Shown here in pieces: positions 42,702 through 50,293 of a stretch of DNA of 64,000 bases. A program made the translations under genes and the position numbers. Source of the stretch: an uncultured Oscillospiraceae bacterium (lineage in GTDB: Bacteria > Bacillota > Clostridia > Oscillospirales > Oscillospiraceae); the NCBI GenBank assembly GCA_934591705.1, contig CAKTPM010000001.1, forward strand, positions 1-64,000, in the 5' to 3' direction. How positions within the stretch are numbered: the stretch's first letter is position 1; each line of letters starts with the position of its first letter. Below the pieces are notes generated by a model. That model ran no database searches. It saw only the letters and a program-made list of their open reading frames with translations, and was not told where the DNA came from.

Positions 42702-44526
42702 CGCACTTCCCTCCTACCAGCTTATTGGCCCCGCAGCCGTTGCAGCGGGTGCGGCAGTCCGGGGTGGTAAGGGCCCGGTACGCCTGCTCCCGCTCATGCC
42801 ACAAATAGGCCTCCGTCACGCCGCTGGAGATGACGCTCCAGGGCATCAGCTCGTCCTTTTTCCGGGTGCGGTAGGCATAAAAGGCCGGGTCGAGACCGCA
42901 CTCCGCCAGGGCCTCCTGCCAACGCTCCAAGGAGTAATACTCCTCCCAGGCGTCTAACTTGGCACCCTTGCGCCAGGCACATTCCAGAGCGCGGCCCAGG
43001 CGGCGGTCGCCCCGGGCCAAAACGGCCTCCAAAAAGCTGGTGTCACCATCGTGCCAGTTATAGGTCACGGTTTTGGTGTTCATGCTGTCCCGCAGGAGCT
43101 TCACCCGGCGGTCATATTCCTCCCGGGTGATCTGGGGCTCCCACTGAAAGGCCGTGTGGGGCTTGGGGACAAAGTAGCTGGTGGACACGGTGATGCGCAC
43201 GCCGCGCTGCTTGTTAGGGGCGCTCTCCCGCCATTCGTGCATCACCCGGGCGGCCAGGTCGGCAATGCCGAGGATATCCTCGTCCGTCTCCGTGGGCAGG
43301 CCCAGCATGAAGTAGAGCTTCACGGCGTTATAGCCCCCGGCAAAGGCCGTGCGGCAGCTTTGCAGCAGCGCCTCCTGGGTCACATTCTTGTTGATGACAT
43401 CCCGCAGCCGCTGGCTCCCCGCCTCCGGGGCGAAGGTCAGGCCGGTCTTGCGGCCCTTGGCCAGCCGCTGCATCAGGGCCATGGAGAAGTTATCCGCCCG
43501 TAAGCTGGGAAGAGACAGATTCACATGGCGCTGGGCGCAAAAGCCCTCCAGCTCATCGCAAAGCTCCGTGAGCTGGGGGTAATCGCTGGTGCTCAGGGAG
43601 GAGAGGGTCACCTCCTGGTAGCCCGAATCGTTGCAGGAATTCACGCAGTATTCCGCACACAGATCCCGGCTGCGGTTTCGCACCGGCCGGTAGACATACC
43701 CCGCCTGGCAAAAGCGGCAGCCCCGGATGCAGCCCCGGAACAGCTCCAGGGTCACGCGATCCTGAACGATCTCCGTGCTGGGAACAATGGTATTTACCGG
43801 AAAATAGGACTTGTCCATATCGTGGACAATGCGCTTGGTGACCTTGGCGGGCGCCCCCTCTCGGGGGATGATGGCCGCCACGGTGCCGTCCTCATGGTAG
43901 CGCACCTCATAGAGAGAGGGCACATAGATGCCGTCCAGCTGGGCGGCGGCGTAAAGGAATTTATCTTTACTCCACCCTTCCCTGCGGGCTTTGCGGTGCA
44001 GCTCTATCAGCTCCGGAGTCACATCCTCGCCCTCGCCTAAGCTCACGATGTCCACGAAGTCGGCGATGGGCTCGGGGTTGTACATGGCGGTGCCCCCGGC
44101 GATAATGAGCGGCGTCAGGCCCGTGCGCTCGGCGCTGTGGAGGGGGATCTTGGCCAGATCCAGCATATTGAGGATGGCGGTGAAGGCCATCTCATAGCCC
44201 ACGGAGAAGGCCACGATGTCAAAATCCGTGATGGCATCCCCGGACTCCAAGCCGTAGAGGGGGATACCCGCCCGGCGCATCTCCTCCTCCATGTCCCCCC
44301 AGGGGGCGAATACCCGCTCGCACCACACGCCGGGGATGCGGTTCATCACGCCATAGAGGATGCGCATGCCCAGGTTGGACATGCCGATCTCGTAAATATC
44401 GGGAAAGCAAAAGGCGATGCGGGTGTCCACCTGGGACTTGTCCTTCACCACCGCGTTATATTCGCCGCCCACATAGCGGGCCGGCTTCTGCACCCGGGGC
44501 AGGATGCGTTCGAGCTTCTTATCCAC
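42694..44526 (-). CDS. B12-binding-domain radical SAM protein, TIGR03960 family
   Basis: A 610-residue protein with an N-terminal B12-binding-like region and a radical SAM core holding the CIRGCRFCQAG (C-x3-C-x2-C) cluster motif. A late cysteine set, CRTRCNGCG, near the C-terminus may bind another cluster or metal. The start is GTG at 44526, with AAAGGAG seven bases upstream; a longer frame to 44592 is rejected because it starts before that ribosome site. Its reaction is unknown. Coupled with the DUF2344 gene downstream. Confidence 0.9.
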   Translation of the reverse strand: MDKKLERILPRVQKPARYVGGEYNAVVKDKSQVDTRIAFCFPDIYEIGMSNLGMRILYGVMNRIPGVWCERVFAPWGDMEEEMRRAGIPLYGLESGDAITDFDIVAFSVGYEMAFTAILNMLDLAKIPLHSAERTGLTPLIIAGGTAMYNPEPIADFVDIVSLGEGEDVTPELIELHRKARREGWSKDKFLYAAAQLDGIYVPSLYEVRYHEDGTVAAIIPREGAPAKVTKRIVHDMDKSYFPVNTIVPSTEIVQDRVTLELFRGCIRGCRFCQAGYVYRPVRNRSRDLCAEYCVNSCNDSGYQEVTLSSLSTSDYPQLTELCDELEGFCAQRHVNLSLPSLRADNFSMALMQRLAKGRKTGLTFAPEAGSQRLRDVINKNVTQEALLQSCRTAFAGGYNAVKLYFMLGLPTETDEDILGIADLAARVMHEWRESAPNKQRGVRITVSTSYFVPKPHTAFQWEPQITREEYDRRVKLLRDSMNTKTVTYNWHDGDTSFLEAVLARGDRRLGRALECAWRKGAKLDAWEEYYSLERWQEALAECGLDPAFYAYRTRKKDELMPWSVISSGVTEAYLWHEREQAYRALTTPDCRTRCNGCGANKLVGGKCDV

Positions 44527-44566
44527 GGTTTTTCTCCTTTGCGGGGTTTTCTTTAACTTTATTATT

Positions 44567-45169
44567 TTACCTTCTCCCGGCCGGTTTGACAAGCCCTATT
44601 TGCCCGGCCACACCGAAAAAGAGCCCCAGGGCCGCCCATAGGAGAAAGCCACCGCCGTGGAGCCGGCACACGAGCACCGCGCTTCCCAGCACCAGCAGCG
44701 TGGCGGCCGCCACGCTCACCCACCGGAGCACCCGGTCCGCCCGGTCGGGGTCGGAAGCCAGAGCCGCCAGGATCCACAGAATGCTGCCCCCATCCAGTCC
44801 CCACACCGGCAGCAGGTTGAAGACCCCCAGCACCAGCTGCGCGCCGGCAAAGAGATAGGCCTCCTCCCAGCGCCGCCCCAGAAGGCCCAGGAGCACGAAG
44901 AACAGTCCGTTGGCCAGGGGGCCGGCCAGCAGCGCCAAAAGCTCCCGGCCATAGGAAAGCGGCCCCCGGGGACGCATCTCCAGGCCCAGGGCCGTAAGCC
45001 GCGGCATAGAGACGCCGCAGCCCATGCAGCGCAGGGCCAGCCAGTGCCCGGCCTCATGCAGGACTATCGCCGCCGCCACCGCCAAGAGCACCTCCGGGGA
45101 GGACAACACCGCAAAGGCGGCCAGAAGCAGCACCGTGCCCACCGGCAGCCGCCTCTCAGCAGGTGACAT
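44567..45169 (-). CDS. SpoIVFB-like M50 site-2 protease
   Basis: A 200-residue membrane metalloprotease with five or so hydrophobic segments. The zinc site is HEAGH (38-42), and Asp126 in LPVWGLDGG is the third ligand. Together with the LytM-domain gene just upstream, the pair matches the spoIVFA-spoIVFB arrangement, in which the protease cleaves pro-sigma-K across the membrane during sporulation. It lacks the C-terminal CBS domain of longer versions. The ATG at 45169 overlaps the upstream gene by 14 bases. Spore-related function is inferred from arrangement alone. Confidence 0.82.
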   Translation of the reverse strand: MSPAERRLPVGTVLLLAAFAVLSSPEVLLAVAAAIVLHEAGHWLALRCMGCGVSMPRLTALGLEMRPRGPLSYGRELLALLAGPLANGLFFVLLGLLGRRWEEAYLFAGAQLVLGVFNLLPVWGLDGGSILWILAALASDPDRADRVLRWVSVAAATLLVLGSAVLVCRLHGGGFLLWAALGLFFGVAGQIGLVKPAGRR

Positions 45170-45983
45170 AGTAGATGGGGTTGAGGTAGACATTGTCCCG
45201 GTGGAGCTCAAAGTGCAGGTGGCTGCCGGTGGCCTCCCCGGTGGCCCCCACCTCGGCAATGGGGTCGCCGGGCTTCACGGTCTGCCCGGCGGAGGCGGTA
45301 ACGCGGCTGCAGTGGGCGTAGAGGGTGGAATAGCCGTTTTCGTGGACGAGCTCCACATATTTTCCCAGCTCGCTGCTCTCCGCCACCACCGCCACCTCAC
45401 CGGCGGCAAAGGCGGATATCACCGCTCCCTCCGGGGCTGTGATATCCAGGCCGTAGTGGAACTTCTCCCGCTCTGTGATAGGGTGATCCCGATAGCCGAA
45501 GGCAGAGCTCAGGCGTCCCTCCACCGGGTCTGTGTAGTCGAAGCCCAATATCTGCTGGAGCAGCTCCGTCCGGGCAGGGGTATTGGTAAGGGAGTAGACC
45601 GCGGCGTTGCGATCCGCTGTGTGGTCGGCCGCCTCCACGCTTTGGACGCCGAACACCGCCTCATAGGCCTGCTCCGCCGCCTGGCGGGCATCGGGGCCCA
45701 TCAGCTGCCCCACGGCGGAGAAGACCGCGGCGGCATCGGTGGTCTCCCCCATGAGATCCAGCACCTGCTCTCGGTACCGGGCTGTCACATCCGGCATAGT
45801 GAGCTTTACCCCCACGATGACGGCGAAAAGAATGGCGCAGAGGATGGTCTGCGTCATAAATGAGCTGCGGCCTTTGGGCTTCTCCACCCGCTTGCCCTCC
45901 CCCGCCGTGTCGGATGCCGCCGGCCGCCGCTGCGCGGGATAGGCCCCTCTGGCCCGCCGGGCGATGATCTCCTGTGCTGTCAT
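45156..45983 (-). CDS. SpoIVFA-like LytM/M23 membrane protein
   Basis: A 275-residue protein. A basic N-terminal tail precedes one membrane segment (about residues 42-60), then a linker and a C-terminal M23 domain. The M23 metal residues are mostly kept: H in KFHYGLDIT (H-x3-D) and the SHLHFELH motif, and STLYAHCSRV. Many SpoIVFA and SpoIIQ relatives are non-catalytic scaffolds, but here the ligands look present. It sits directly before the M50 gene. The ATG at 45983 has a G-rich site upstream; a longer frame through the tRNA is rejected. Confidence 0.8.
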   Translation of the reverse strand: MTAQEIIARRARGAYPAQRRPAASDTAGEGKRVEKPKGRSSFMTQTILCAILFAVIVGVKLTMPDVTARYREQVLDLMGETTDAAAVFSAVGQLMGPDARQAAEQAYEAVFGVQSVEAADHTADRNAAVYSLTNTPARTELLQQILGFDYTDPVEGRLSSAFGYRDHPITEREKFHYGLDITAPEGAVISAFAAGEVAVVAESSELGKYVELVHENGYSTLYAHCSRVTASAGQTVKPGDPIAEVGATGEATGSHLHFELHRDNVYLNPIYYVTC

Positions 45984-46007
45984 GGCATGACCCCCCTTTT
46001 TGTGAAA

Positions 46008-46036
46008 AGTATATGAGGGCTTGTCAGCCGGTAGAA
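46008..46036 (-). promoter_or_regulatory. Candidate promoter of the SpoIVFA-like operon
   Basis: Minus strand: -35 TTCTAC (46031-46036), 17-base spacer, -10 TATACT (46008-46013). The -35 match is weak; a sporulation sigma factor could be used instead, which I cannot exclude. Confidence 0.4.
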
Positions 46037-46085
46037 CTCGCCGCCGATGCCCGTGCAAGAGGCCGGGAGTCCCGCTGTCCAATAA

Positions 46086-46118
46086 CAAAAAAAGACGCAC
46101 CCGAAGGTGCATCTTTCT
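46086..46118 (-). terminator. Terminator of tRNA-Pro
   Basis: AAAGACGCACC (46091-46101) pairs with GGTGCATCTTT (46106-46116) except for one mismatch. On the minus strand it starts a few bases past the CCA end and is followed by a T-run. Confidence 0.85.
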
Positions 46119-46122
46119 TTCG

Positions 46123-46198
46123 TGGTCGGAGAGAGGAGACTTGAACTCCCGGCCTCTTGGTCCCGAACCAAGCGCGCTACCAGCTGCGCTACTCCCCG
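46123..46198 (-). tRNA. tRNA-Pro, anticodon CGG
   Basis: A cloverleaf with acceptor stem CGGGGAG pairing with CTCTCCG (one G-U), anticodon arm CTTGG-TTCGGGA-CCAAG with anticodon CGG, a T arm with AGTTCAAGTCT, and an encoded CCA at 46123-46125. It reads CCG codons. Promoter and terminator are both visible, so it is a single-tRNA unit. Confidence 0.96.
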
Positions 46199-46209
46199 TC
46201 AGCCGTTCT

Positions 46210-46238
46210 ATTATATGAACTTTGGAGCGGGATGTCAA
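46210..46238 (-). promoter_or_regulatory. Perfect consensus promoter of tRNA-Pro
   Basis: Minus strand: TTGACA (46233-46238), 17-base spacer, TATAAT (46210-46215), both exact matches. Confidence 0.9.
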
Positions 46239-46240
46239 GG

Positions 46241-46287
46241 AAAAAAATCCCCCCGGAGGAAAAAGGGGCAAAATCTCCTCCGGGGGA
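46241..46287 (-). terminator. Terminator of the amino acid symporter gene
   Basis: A GC-rich stem of about 12 bases (46248-46260 with 46276-46287) followed on the minus strand by seven T. It is 28 bases past the stop. Confidence 0.88.
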
Positions 46288-46314
46288 CCCGGGGCCGTCC
46301 GGCCCTATACGCCG

Positions 46315-47727
46315 TTAGCGCAGGCGGCGGCTTTTCCCCTCCCGGCAAGATTGCAGCACCATACCGGTGAGGGCGAAGAGGGCGATGACATTGGGCAGGA
46401 CGATGAAGTTATTGAACATATCCGTCAGCTCCCAGACAAAGTCGCTGCCGGTGACAGTACCCAGGAAGATGAACACCAGGGCAATGAGGGTGTAGATCGT
46501 CTCGCAGAGCTTGGGGTTCTTTCTGCCGAAGAGGTAATCGGCATTGATCTTGCCGAAGAGGTTCCAGCTCAAGACCGTGGAGAAGGCGAAGAAGAACAGG
46601 CACACCGCCACGAACTTGGCGCCCACGCTGGCGCCCCACACGCTGCCGAAGGCGGTCTGGGCCAGGTTGGCCTTGCCCAGGACGGTGCTGGCCGCGGCGG
46701 CGCCGCAGTCGTGAAGAGGCCCGTCGGCGGTGTAGAGGGTGCAGATGATGACCAGGGCGTTGAGCGTGAGCACCACGAAGGTGTCGATGAAAACGCCGAT
46801 CATGGCCACCACGCCCTGATCGTGGGGATGGGCCACATTGGCCTGGGCGTGGGCATGAGGTGTGGAGCCCATACCGGCCTCATTGGAGAAAAGGCCCCGC
46901 TTGGCCCCCTGGGACACGGCGGTCTTGAGGGCATAGCCGAAGCCGCCGCCGATGATGGCCTGGGGGGCAAAGGCATAGCGGAAGATCATGGCGAAGGTGG
47001 CGGGCACATAGCGGATGCGGCAGGCCAAGATCACCAGGGCACCCGCCAGGAAGATACCCGCCATGATGGGCACCAGCTTCTCCGTAACGACGGCCAGGCG
47101 CTGCACGCCGCCCAGGAAGATGACGCCGCAGATCACCACCAGCACGATGCCCGCCGCCCACGAGGGGATGCCGAAGGCAGTCTGCATGGTGGAGCCGATG
47201 GAGTTAGACTGCACCATGCAGCCCATGAAGCCCAGAGCCAGGATGATGGATACGGCAAAAAATCCCGCCAGGAACCTGCCAAAGCCGCCCTTGAACGCCG
47301 TGGTGATGTAGTAGACCGGGCCGCCCTTGATGCGGCCGTCCGGCTCCACGATGCGGGTCTTTTGAGCCAGCGTTGCCTCGGCGTAGATGGTGGCCATGCC
47401 GAAGAAGGCAATGACCCACATCCAGAAGATGGCGCCGGGGCCGCCGGTGAGGATGGCGCCGGAGGCACCCACGATGTTTCCGGTGCCCACCTGGGCGGCG
47501 ATGGCGGTGGCCAGGGCCTGGAAGGAGGTCATGCCGCTTTTCTGGGCGCCGCCCCGCAGACTCATTTCGCCGAAGAACTTCCGCATGCCCTCGCCGAAGC
47601 AGCGCACCTGCACAAAGCGGGTGCGGACGGAGTACCAAAGTCCTACGCCTAACAGCAGGAAGATGAGGATGTAGCTGCTGAGGTATTCGTTGATCTTGCT
47701 CACAATGGGGTACAATAGGGTTTCCAT
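46315..47727 (-). CDS. Alanine/glycine:cation symporter family protein
   Basis: A 470-residue AGCS-family transporter with about ten to eleven membrane segments. Family signatures are GTGNIVGASGAI, GGPVYYITTAF and GLFSNEAGMGSTPHAHA. It imports alanine or glycine with sodium or protons. The ATG at 47727 is chosen; a longer frame runs into the riboswitch. A glycine riboswitch directly upstream, with its own promoter and an intrinsic terminator, controls it; this favours glycine (or alanine) as substrate. Confidence 0.93.
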   Translation of the reverse strand: METLLYPIVSKINEYLSSYILIFLLLGVGLWYSVRTRFVQVRCFGEGMRKFFGEMSLRGGAQKSGMTSFQALATAIAAQVGTGNIVGASGAILTGGPGAIFWMWVIAFFGMATIYAEATLAQKTRIVEPDGRIKGGPVYYITTAFKGGFGRFLAGFFAVSIILALGFMGCMVQSNSIGSTMQTAFGIPSWAAGIVLVVICGVIFLGGVQRLAVVTEKLVPIMAGIFLAGALVILACRIRYVPATFAMIFRYAFAPQAIIGGGFGYALKTAVSQGAKRGLFSNEAGMGSTPHAHAQANVAHPHDQGVVAMIGVFIDTFVVLTLNALVIICTLYTADGPLHDCGAAAASTVLGKANLAQTAFGSVWGASVGAKFVAVCLFFFAFSTVLSWNLFGKINADYLFGRKNPKLCETIYTLIALVFIFLGTVTGSDFVWELTDMFNNFIVLPNVIALFALTGMVLQSCREGKSRRLR

Positions 47728-47743
47728 GGTCTTCTCTCCTTTT

Positions 47744-47945
47744 CGGATAAAATAAAACAAGAGCCGCTGCAGGCAGCGACTCTGGAGAAAAAGCCGACAA
47801 GTGAAACCACTTGTCATCTCCGTCCTTTTGCCTGAGAGATTCAGCGCACCATGCGCCTTGCACCTTCGGCACCCAATTCAATGGGATTCTCCAGAGTACC
47901 CTCCCCGACCGGTCTTTCCATTCCGGGCGGTTCATAGGGTGGTAT
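47744..47945 (-). promoter_or_regulatory. Glycine riboswitch with transcription terminator
   Basis: The minus strand carries the glycine aptamer core, recognisable by GTGCCGAAGGTGCAA and CTCTCAGGCAAAAGGACGGAG-type sequence (roughly 47818-47900). Only one full aptamer is seen, with flanking sequence that may be a ghost aptamer. A terminator (47761-47783, 11-base stem, then T-rich) follows. ACTCTGGAG in the aptamer (47889-47897) is fully complementary to CTCCAGAGT at the terminator's 5' side (47779-47787). Ligand binding would free that segment to form the terminator, so glycine should switch expression off. The direction is inferred from pairing. Confidence 0.9.
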
Positions 47946-47958
47946 CAAGTTGGGAGCT

Positions 47959-47987
47959 ACTATAGCACAGTTTATTTCTCATTGCAA
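47959..47987 (-). promoter_or_regulatory. Sigma-A promoter of the riboswitch-symporter transcript
   Basis: Minus strand: -35 TTGCAA (47982-47987), 17-base spacer, -10 TATAGT (47959-47964). Confidence 0.8.
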
Positions 47988-48013
47988 GAGGAAATTTTTA
48001 TTTTTTGACCGAT

Positions 48014-48049
48014 GAGAAAAAGAGCCGCCGGCGGGCGGCTCTTTTTCTC
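48014..48049 (-). terminator. Terminator of the EEP-family gene
   Basis: A 16-base perfect inverted repeat (48014-48029 and 48034-48049) with loop GGCG and T-runs on both sides. Confidence 0.9.
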
Positions 48050-48056
48050 ACGGCGC

Positions 48057-49127
48057 TCAGGGCAGCCGGAAGGTCAGCTTCACAGGGTTGTGGTCGGAGT
48101 AGGCAAAGCCGGTGTCCACCACCTGAGCGCTCAGCACCTCCACATTGTCGGAGACCAAGAAGCCGTCCACTGTCAGCACATACTGCCCCTGATGATAGGG
48201 GCCGTCGGCATTGCGGCAGGAGGGCACCGGGGCCGCCTCATCAAAGGGGGCCGCCAGGCGGATGTGGGCCGCCGCGTCAAAGACGCTCTCCGGGATGGGC
48301 TGGGCCCAGGTATAGTCCCGGTCCGCCTCGCCGAAATAGGCGCTGCTGTCCCCCAGGAGATCCTTGTTGAAGTCGCCGCCGGCGATGCAGCAGTTGCCCT
48401 TTTCGTACTCCGCCTCCATGTCCGCCAGCAGCAGCTCCAGCTGCCGGTTGGCAATGGTGCCGTCTGAGGTATAAGCAGAAAGGTGGAGGTTATAGACCAC
48501 AAGCTCCCTATCCCCTGCCGGGATGCGCTGCACGCTGTAGCAGCGGTCCAGATCCAGCACCTTCACCACGCCCTTTTCCACCGGCAGCTCCACCCGTCGG
48601 GCGGCGGTGATGGGGAAGCGGGAAAAGGTCAAAAGCCCTGACACGGAGGCCCCGTGGGGCTCCGTGATGGGATAAAGCAGGTAGGCCGAGCGGTAATTCT
48701 GGGCCCAGGTATAGCTGCTGCTTTGGCCCAGGGCGTCCGTCAGCACCGCTCTTTCATCCACATGATAGCTGCGGGTGGCGTCTAAGTCCACCTCCTGGAT
48801 GAGGGTGAGGTCGGCGGCCTGCTGCTGGGTGAAGGCGGCGATGCGCTGCAAATTCTTCTCCAGCCGCTCCCGGCTCCAGGCCCGGGATTCGGTGCCGCCG
48901 TCCATGAAAAAGCCGTAGTCCGCCTCATAGGCGCCAAAGCCCATGTTGAAGGATAATACGGTATATTCCTTCCCCTGCTCCACCCGGGCGGTGCCCTGCC
49001 CGCCGACTGTCAGCTCTTGGTCGCCGATACGGTTTCCGGCATAGGCAAATACATAGCCCGCATACACCAGCACCGCCGCCAAAAGGCAGGCCAGGGCGAT
49101 GAGCAGGCCCTTCCAAAATTTCTTCAT
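48057..49127 (-). CDS. Membrane-anchored endonuclease/exonuclease/phosphatase family protein
   Basis: A 356-residue protein with a basic N-terminus and one signal-anchor segment (about residues 8-28), so the catalytic part is outside. The EEP fold is shown by SFNMGFGAY, IQEVDLD (the metal-binding Glu), YNLHLSAYT, GGDFNKDL and the terminal SDHNPV with the catalytic His. The family includes DNases, phospholipases and phosphatases, so the substrate is open. The ATG at 49127 has AAGGAAG upstream. It shares a bidirectional promoter with the rhomboid gene. Confidence 0.85.
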   Translation of the reverse strand: MKKFWKGLLIALACLLAAVLVYAGYVFAYAGNRIGDQELTVGGQGTARVEQGKEYTVLSFNMGFGAYEADYGFFMDGGTESRAWSRERLEKNLQRIAAFTQQQAADLTLIQEVDLDATRSYHVDERAVLTDALGQSSSYTWAQNYRSAYLLYPITEPHGASVSGLLTFSRFPITAARRVELPVEKGVVKVLDLDRCYSVQRIPAGDRELVVYNLHLSAYTSDGTIANRQLELLLADMEAEYEKGNCCIAGGDFNKDLLGDSSAYFGEADRDYTWAQPIPESVFDAAAHIRLAAPFDEAAPVPSCRNADGPYHQGQYVLTVDGFLVSDNVEVLSAQVVDTGFAYSDHNPVKLTFRLP

Positions 49128-49148
49128 TGGGTTTCTTCCTTTCACATG

Positions 49149-49198
49149 TTTACATTTTCATCGCTACCCAGTATAATACAAGTATTACCGTTTGAAAA
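49149..49198. promoter_or_regulatory. Overlapping bidirectional promoter (EEP gene / rhomboid gene)
   Basis: Plus: -35 TTTACA (49149-49154), 17 bases, -10 TATAAT (49172-49177). Minus: -35 TTTTCA (49193-49198), 17 bases, -10 TATACT (49170-49175). The two -10 boxes overlap by four bases, so the polymerases compete for one DNA site. Confidence 0.7.
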
Positions 49199-49210
49199 GA
49201 GGAACTTACC

Positions 49211-49783
49211 TTGAAACGCATCATCATCCGCTTCAACGCCCCCGTGGTGCTGACCCTGGCCCTTTTGAGCTTACTGGCGCTGTTTTTGGACGGCCTCACC
49301 GCCGGGCGCACCACCTGGCTCTTCTTCAGCGTCTACCGCGCCCCCCTCACCGATCCGCTGACCTATGTGCGCTTTTTCGGCCACATCCTGGGCCACAGCG
49401 GCTGGGAGCACTACATGAGCAACATGCTGCTTCTGCTGCTGGTGGGCCCCGGCGTGGAGGAGAAATACGGCCACGCCCGCATCTTTTGGTGCATCATGGC
49501 CACCGCCCTGGTCACCGGTCTCATCCAGTTTATCTTCTTCCCCAAAACCGCGCTTTTGGGGGCCAGCGGTATCGTGTTTATGATGATCGTGATGAACTCC
49601 TTCACCGAGATGAAAAAGGGTGAGATCCCCTTCACGCTGATCTTAGTGGTGATCTTCTACTTAGGCGGCGAGCTGGTGGACGGCTTTTTCAAGAAGGACA
49701 ACATCTCCCAGCTGACACACATTGCCGGCGGCCTCATGGGTCTTATTTTCGGCTTCACCCTGGGTGGCCGCAGACGGAGGTAG
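49211..49783 (+). CDS. Rhomboid-family intramembrane serine protease
   Basis: A 190-residue membrane protease with about six segments. The catalytic serine is Ser119 in GASGIVF, and His170 lies in THIAGG. Rhomboids cut other membrane proteins within the membrane. Translation appears to start at TTG (49211), with AGAGG eight bases upstream; no ATG suits the N-terminus. It ends five bases before an LspA-like gene, suggesting coupling. Confidence 0.85.
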   Translation: MKRIIIRFNAPVVLTLALLSLLALFLDGLTAGRTTWLFFSVYRAPLTDPLTYVRFFGHILGHSGWEHYMSNMLLLLLVGPGVEEKYGHARIFWCIMATALVTGLIQFIFFPKTALLGASGIVFMMIVMNSFTEMKKGEIPFTLILVVIFYLGGELVDGFFKKDNISQLTHIAGGLMGLIFGFTLGGRRRR

Positions 49784-49787
49784 TACC

Positions 49788-50243
49788 ATGCTGAGCATAC
49801 TTTTTCCCGCCGCCGCCTTTTGGGCGGACCGCAAGACCAAAGCCATGGCCCGGGAGGGCCTGCAGGTGGTGACCCCCTGCCCGGAGCGCATCGCCTGGGA
49901 GCCCATGGAGAACCCCGGCTTCGCCTGCGGCAGGTGTAAGGACAGGCCCCAAACGGTGCGCCGCGTGCAGGCGGCCTGCTTTGGGCTGACGGCCCTCACC
50001 CTGCTGCGGGAGCATCCCCGGCAGAATAGCTGGGAGCGCACCGGCGCCGGCTTTCTTCTGCTGGGGGCATTGAGCAACCTCATGGACCGCCTGAAGCGCG
50101 GCACGGTGACGGATATGCTCCGCTTCCCCCAGGCGCCGGGGAAGCTGAAGGGTCTTGTCTTCAACCTCGCCGACCTTATGCTCCTGCTGGGGGCGGTCCT
50201 CACCCTCATCGGCACCATGCGGCGAAAAAAGAAAGGCGCATAA
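49788..50243 (+). CDS. Signal peptidase II-like protein
   Basis: A 151-residue protein with three or four hydrophobic segments. The signal peptidase II dyad looks intact: Asp109 in RGTVTDM and Asp129 in FNLADL, and NLMDR precedes the first. The N-terminal region is short, and ENPGFACG takes the place of the usual NxGAAF stretch. LspA enzymes cut lipoprotein signal peptides. This may be the main or an extra LspA. The ATG at 49788 has CGGAGG upstream. It is cotranscribed with the rhomboid gene. Confidence 0.75.
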   Translation: MLSILFPAAAFWADRKTKAMAREGLQVVTPCPERIAWEPMENPGFACGRCKDRPQTVRRVQAACFGLTALTLLREHPRQNSWERTGAGFLLLGALSNLMDRLKRGTVTDMLRFPQAPGKLKGLVFNLADLMLLLGAVLTLIGTMRRKKKGA

Positions 50244-50260
50244 CAGAAAAGCGGCATGAG

Positions 50261-50293
50261 AAGATCCCTTGACGATTGTCAAGGGATCTTCCT
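50261..50293. terminator. Bidirectional terminator between the LspA-like gene and trmD
   Basis: A 13-base perfect inverted repeat (50261-50273 and 50278-50290) with loop GATT. Flanks are moderately T-rich on the plus strand. Confidence 0.82.

Noticed and set aside
45984..46271. N-terminal extension of the LytM-domain protein across tRNA-Pro
   Set aside because: The longer frame reads the tRNA gene and its terminator; the protein starts at 45983.
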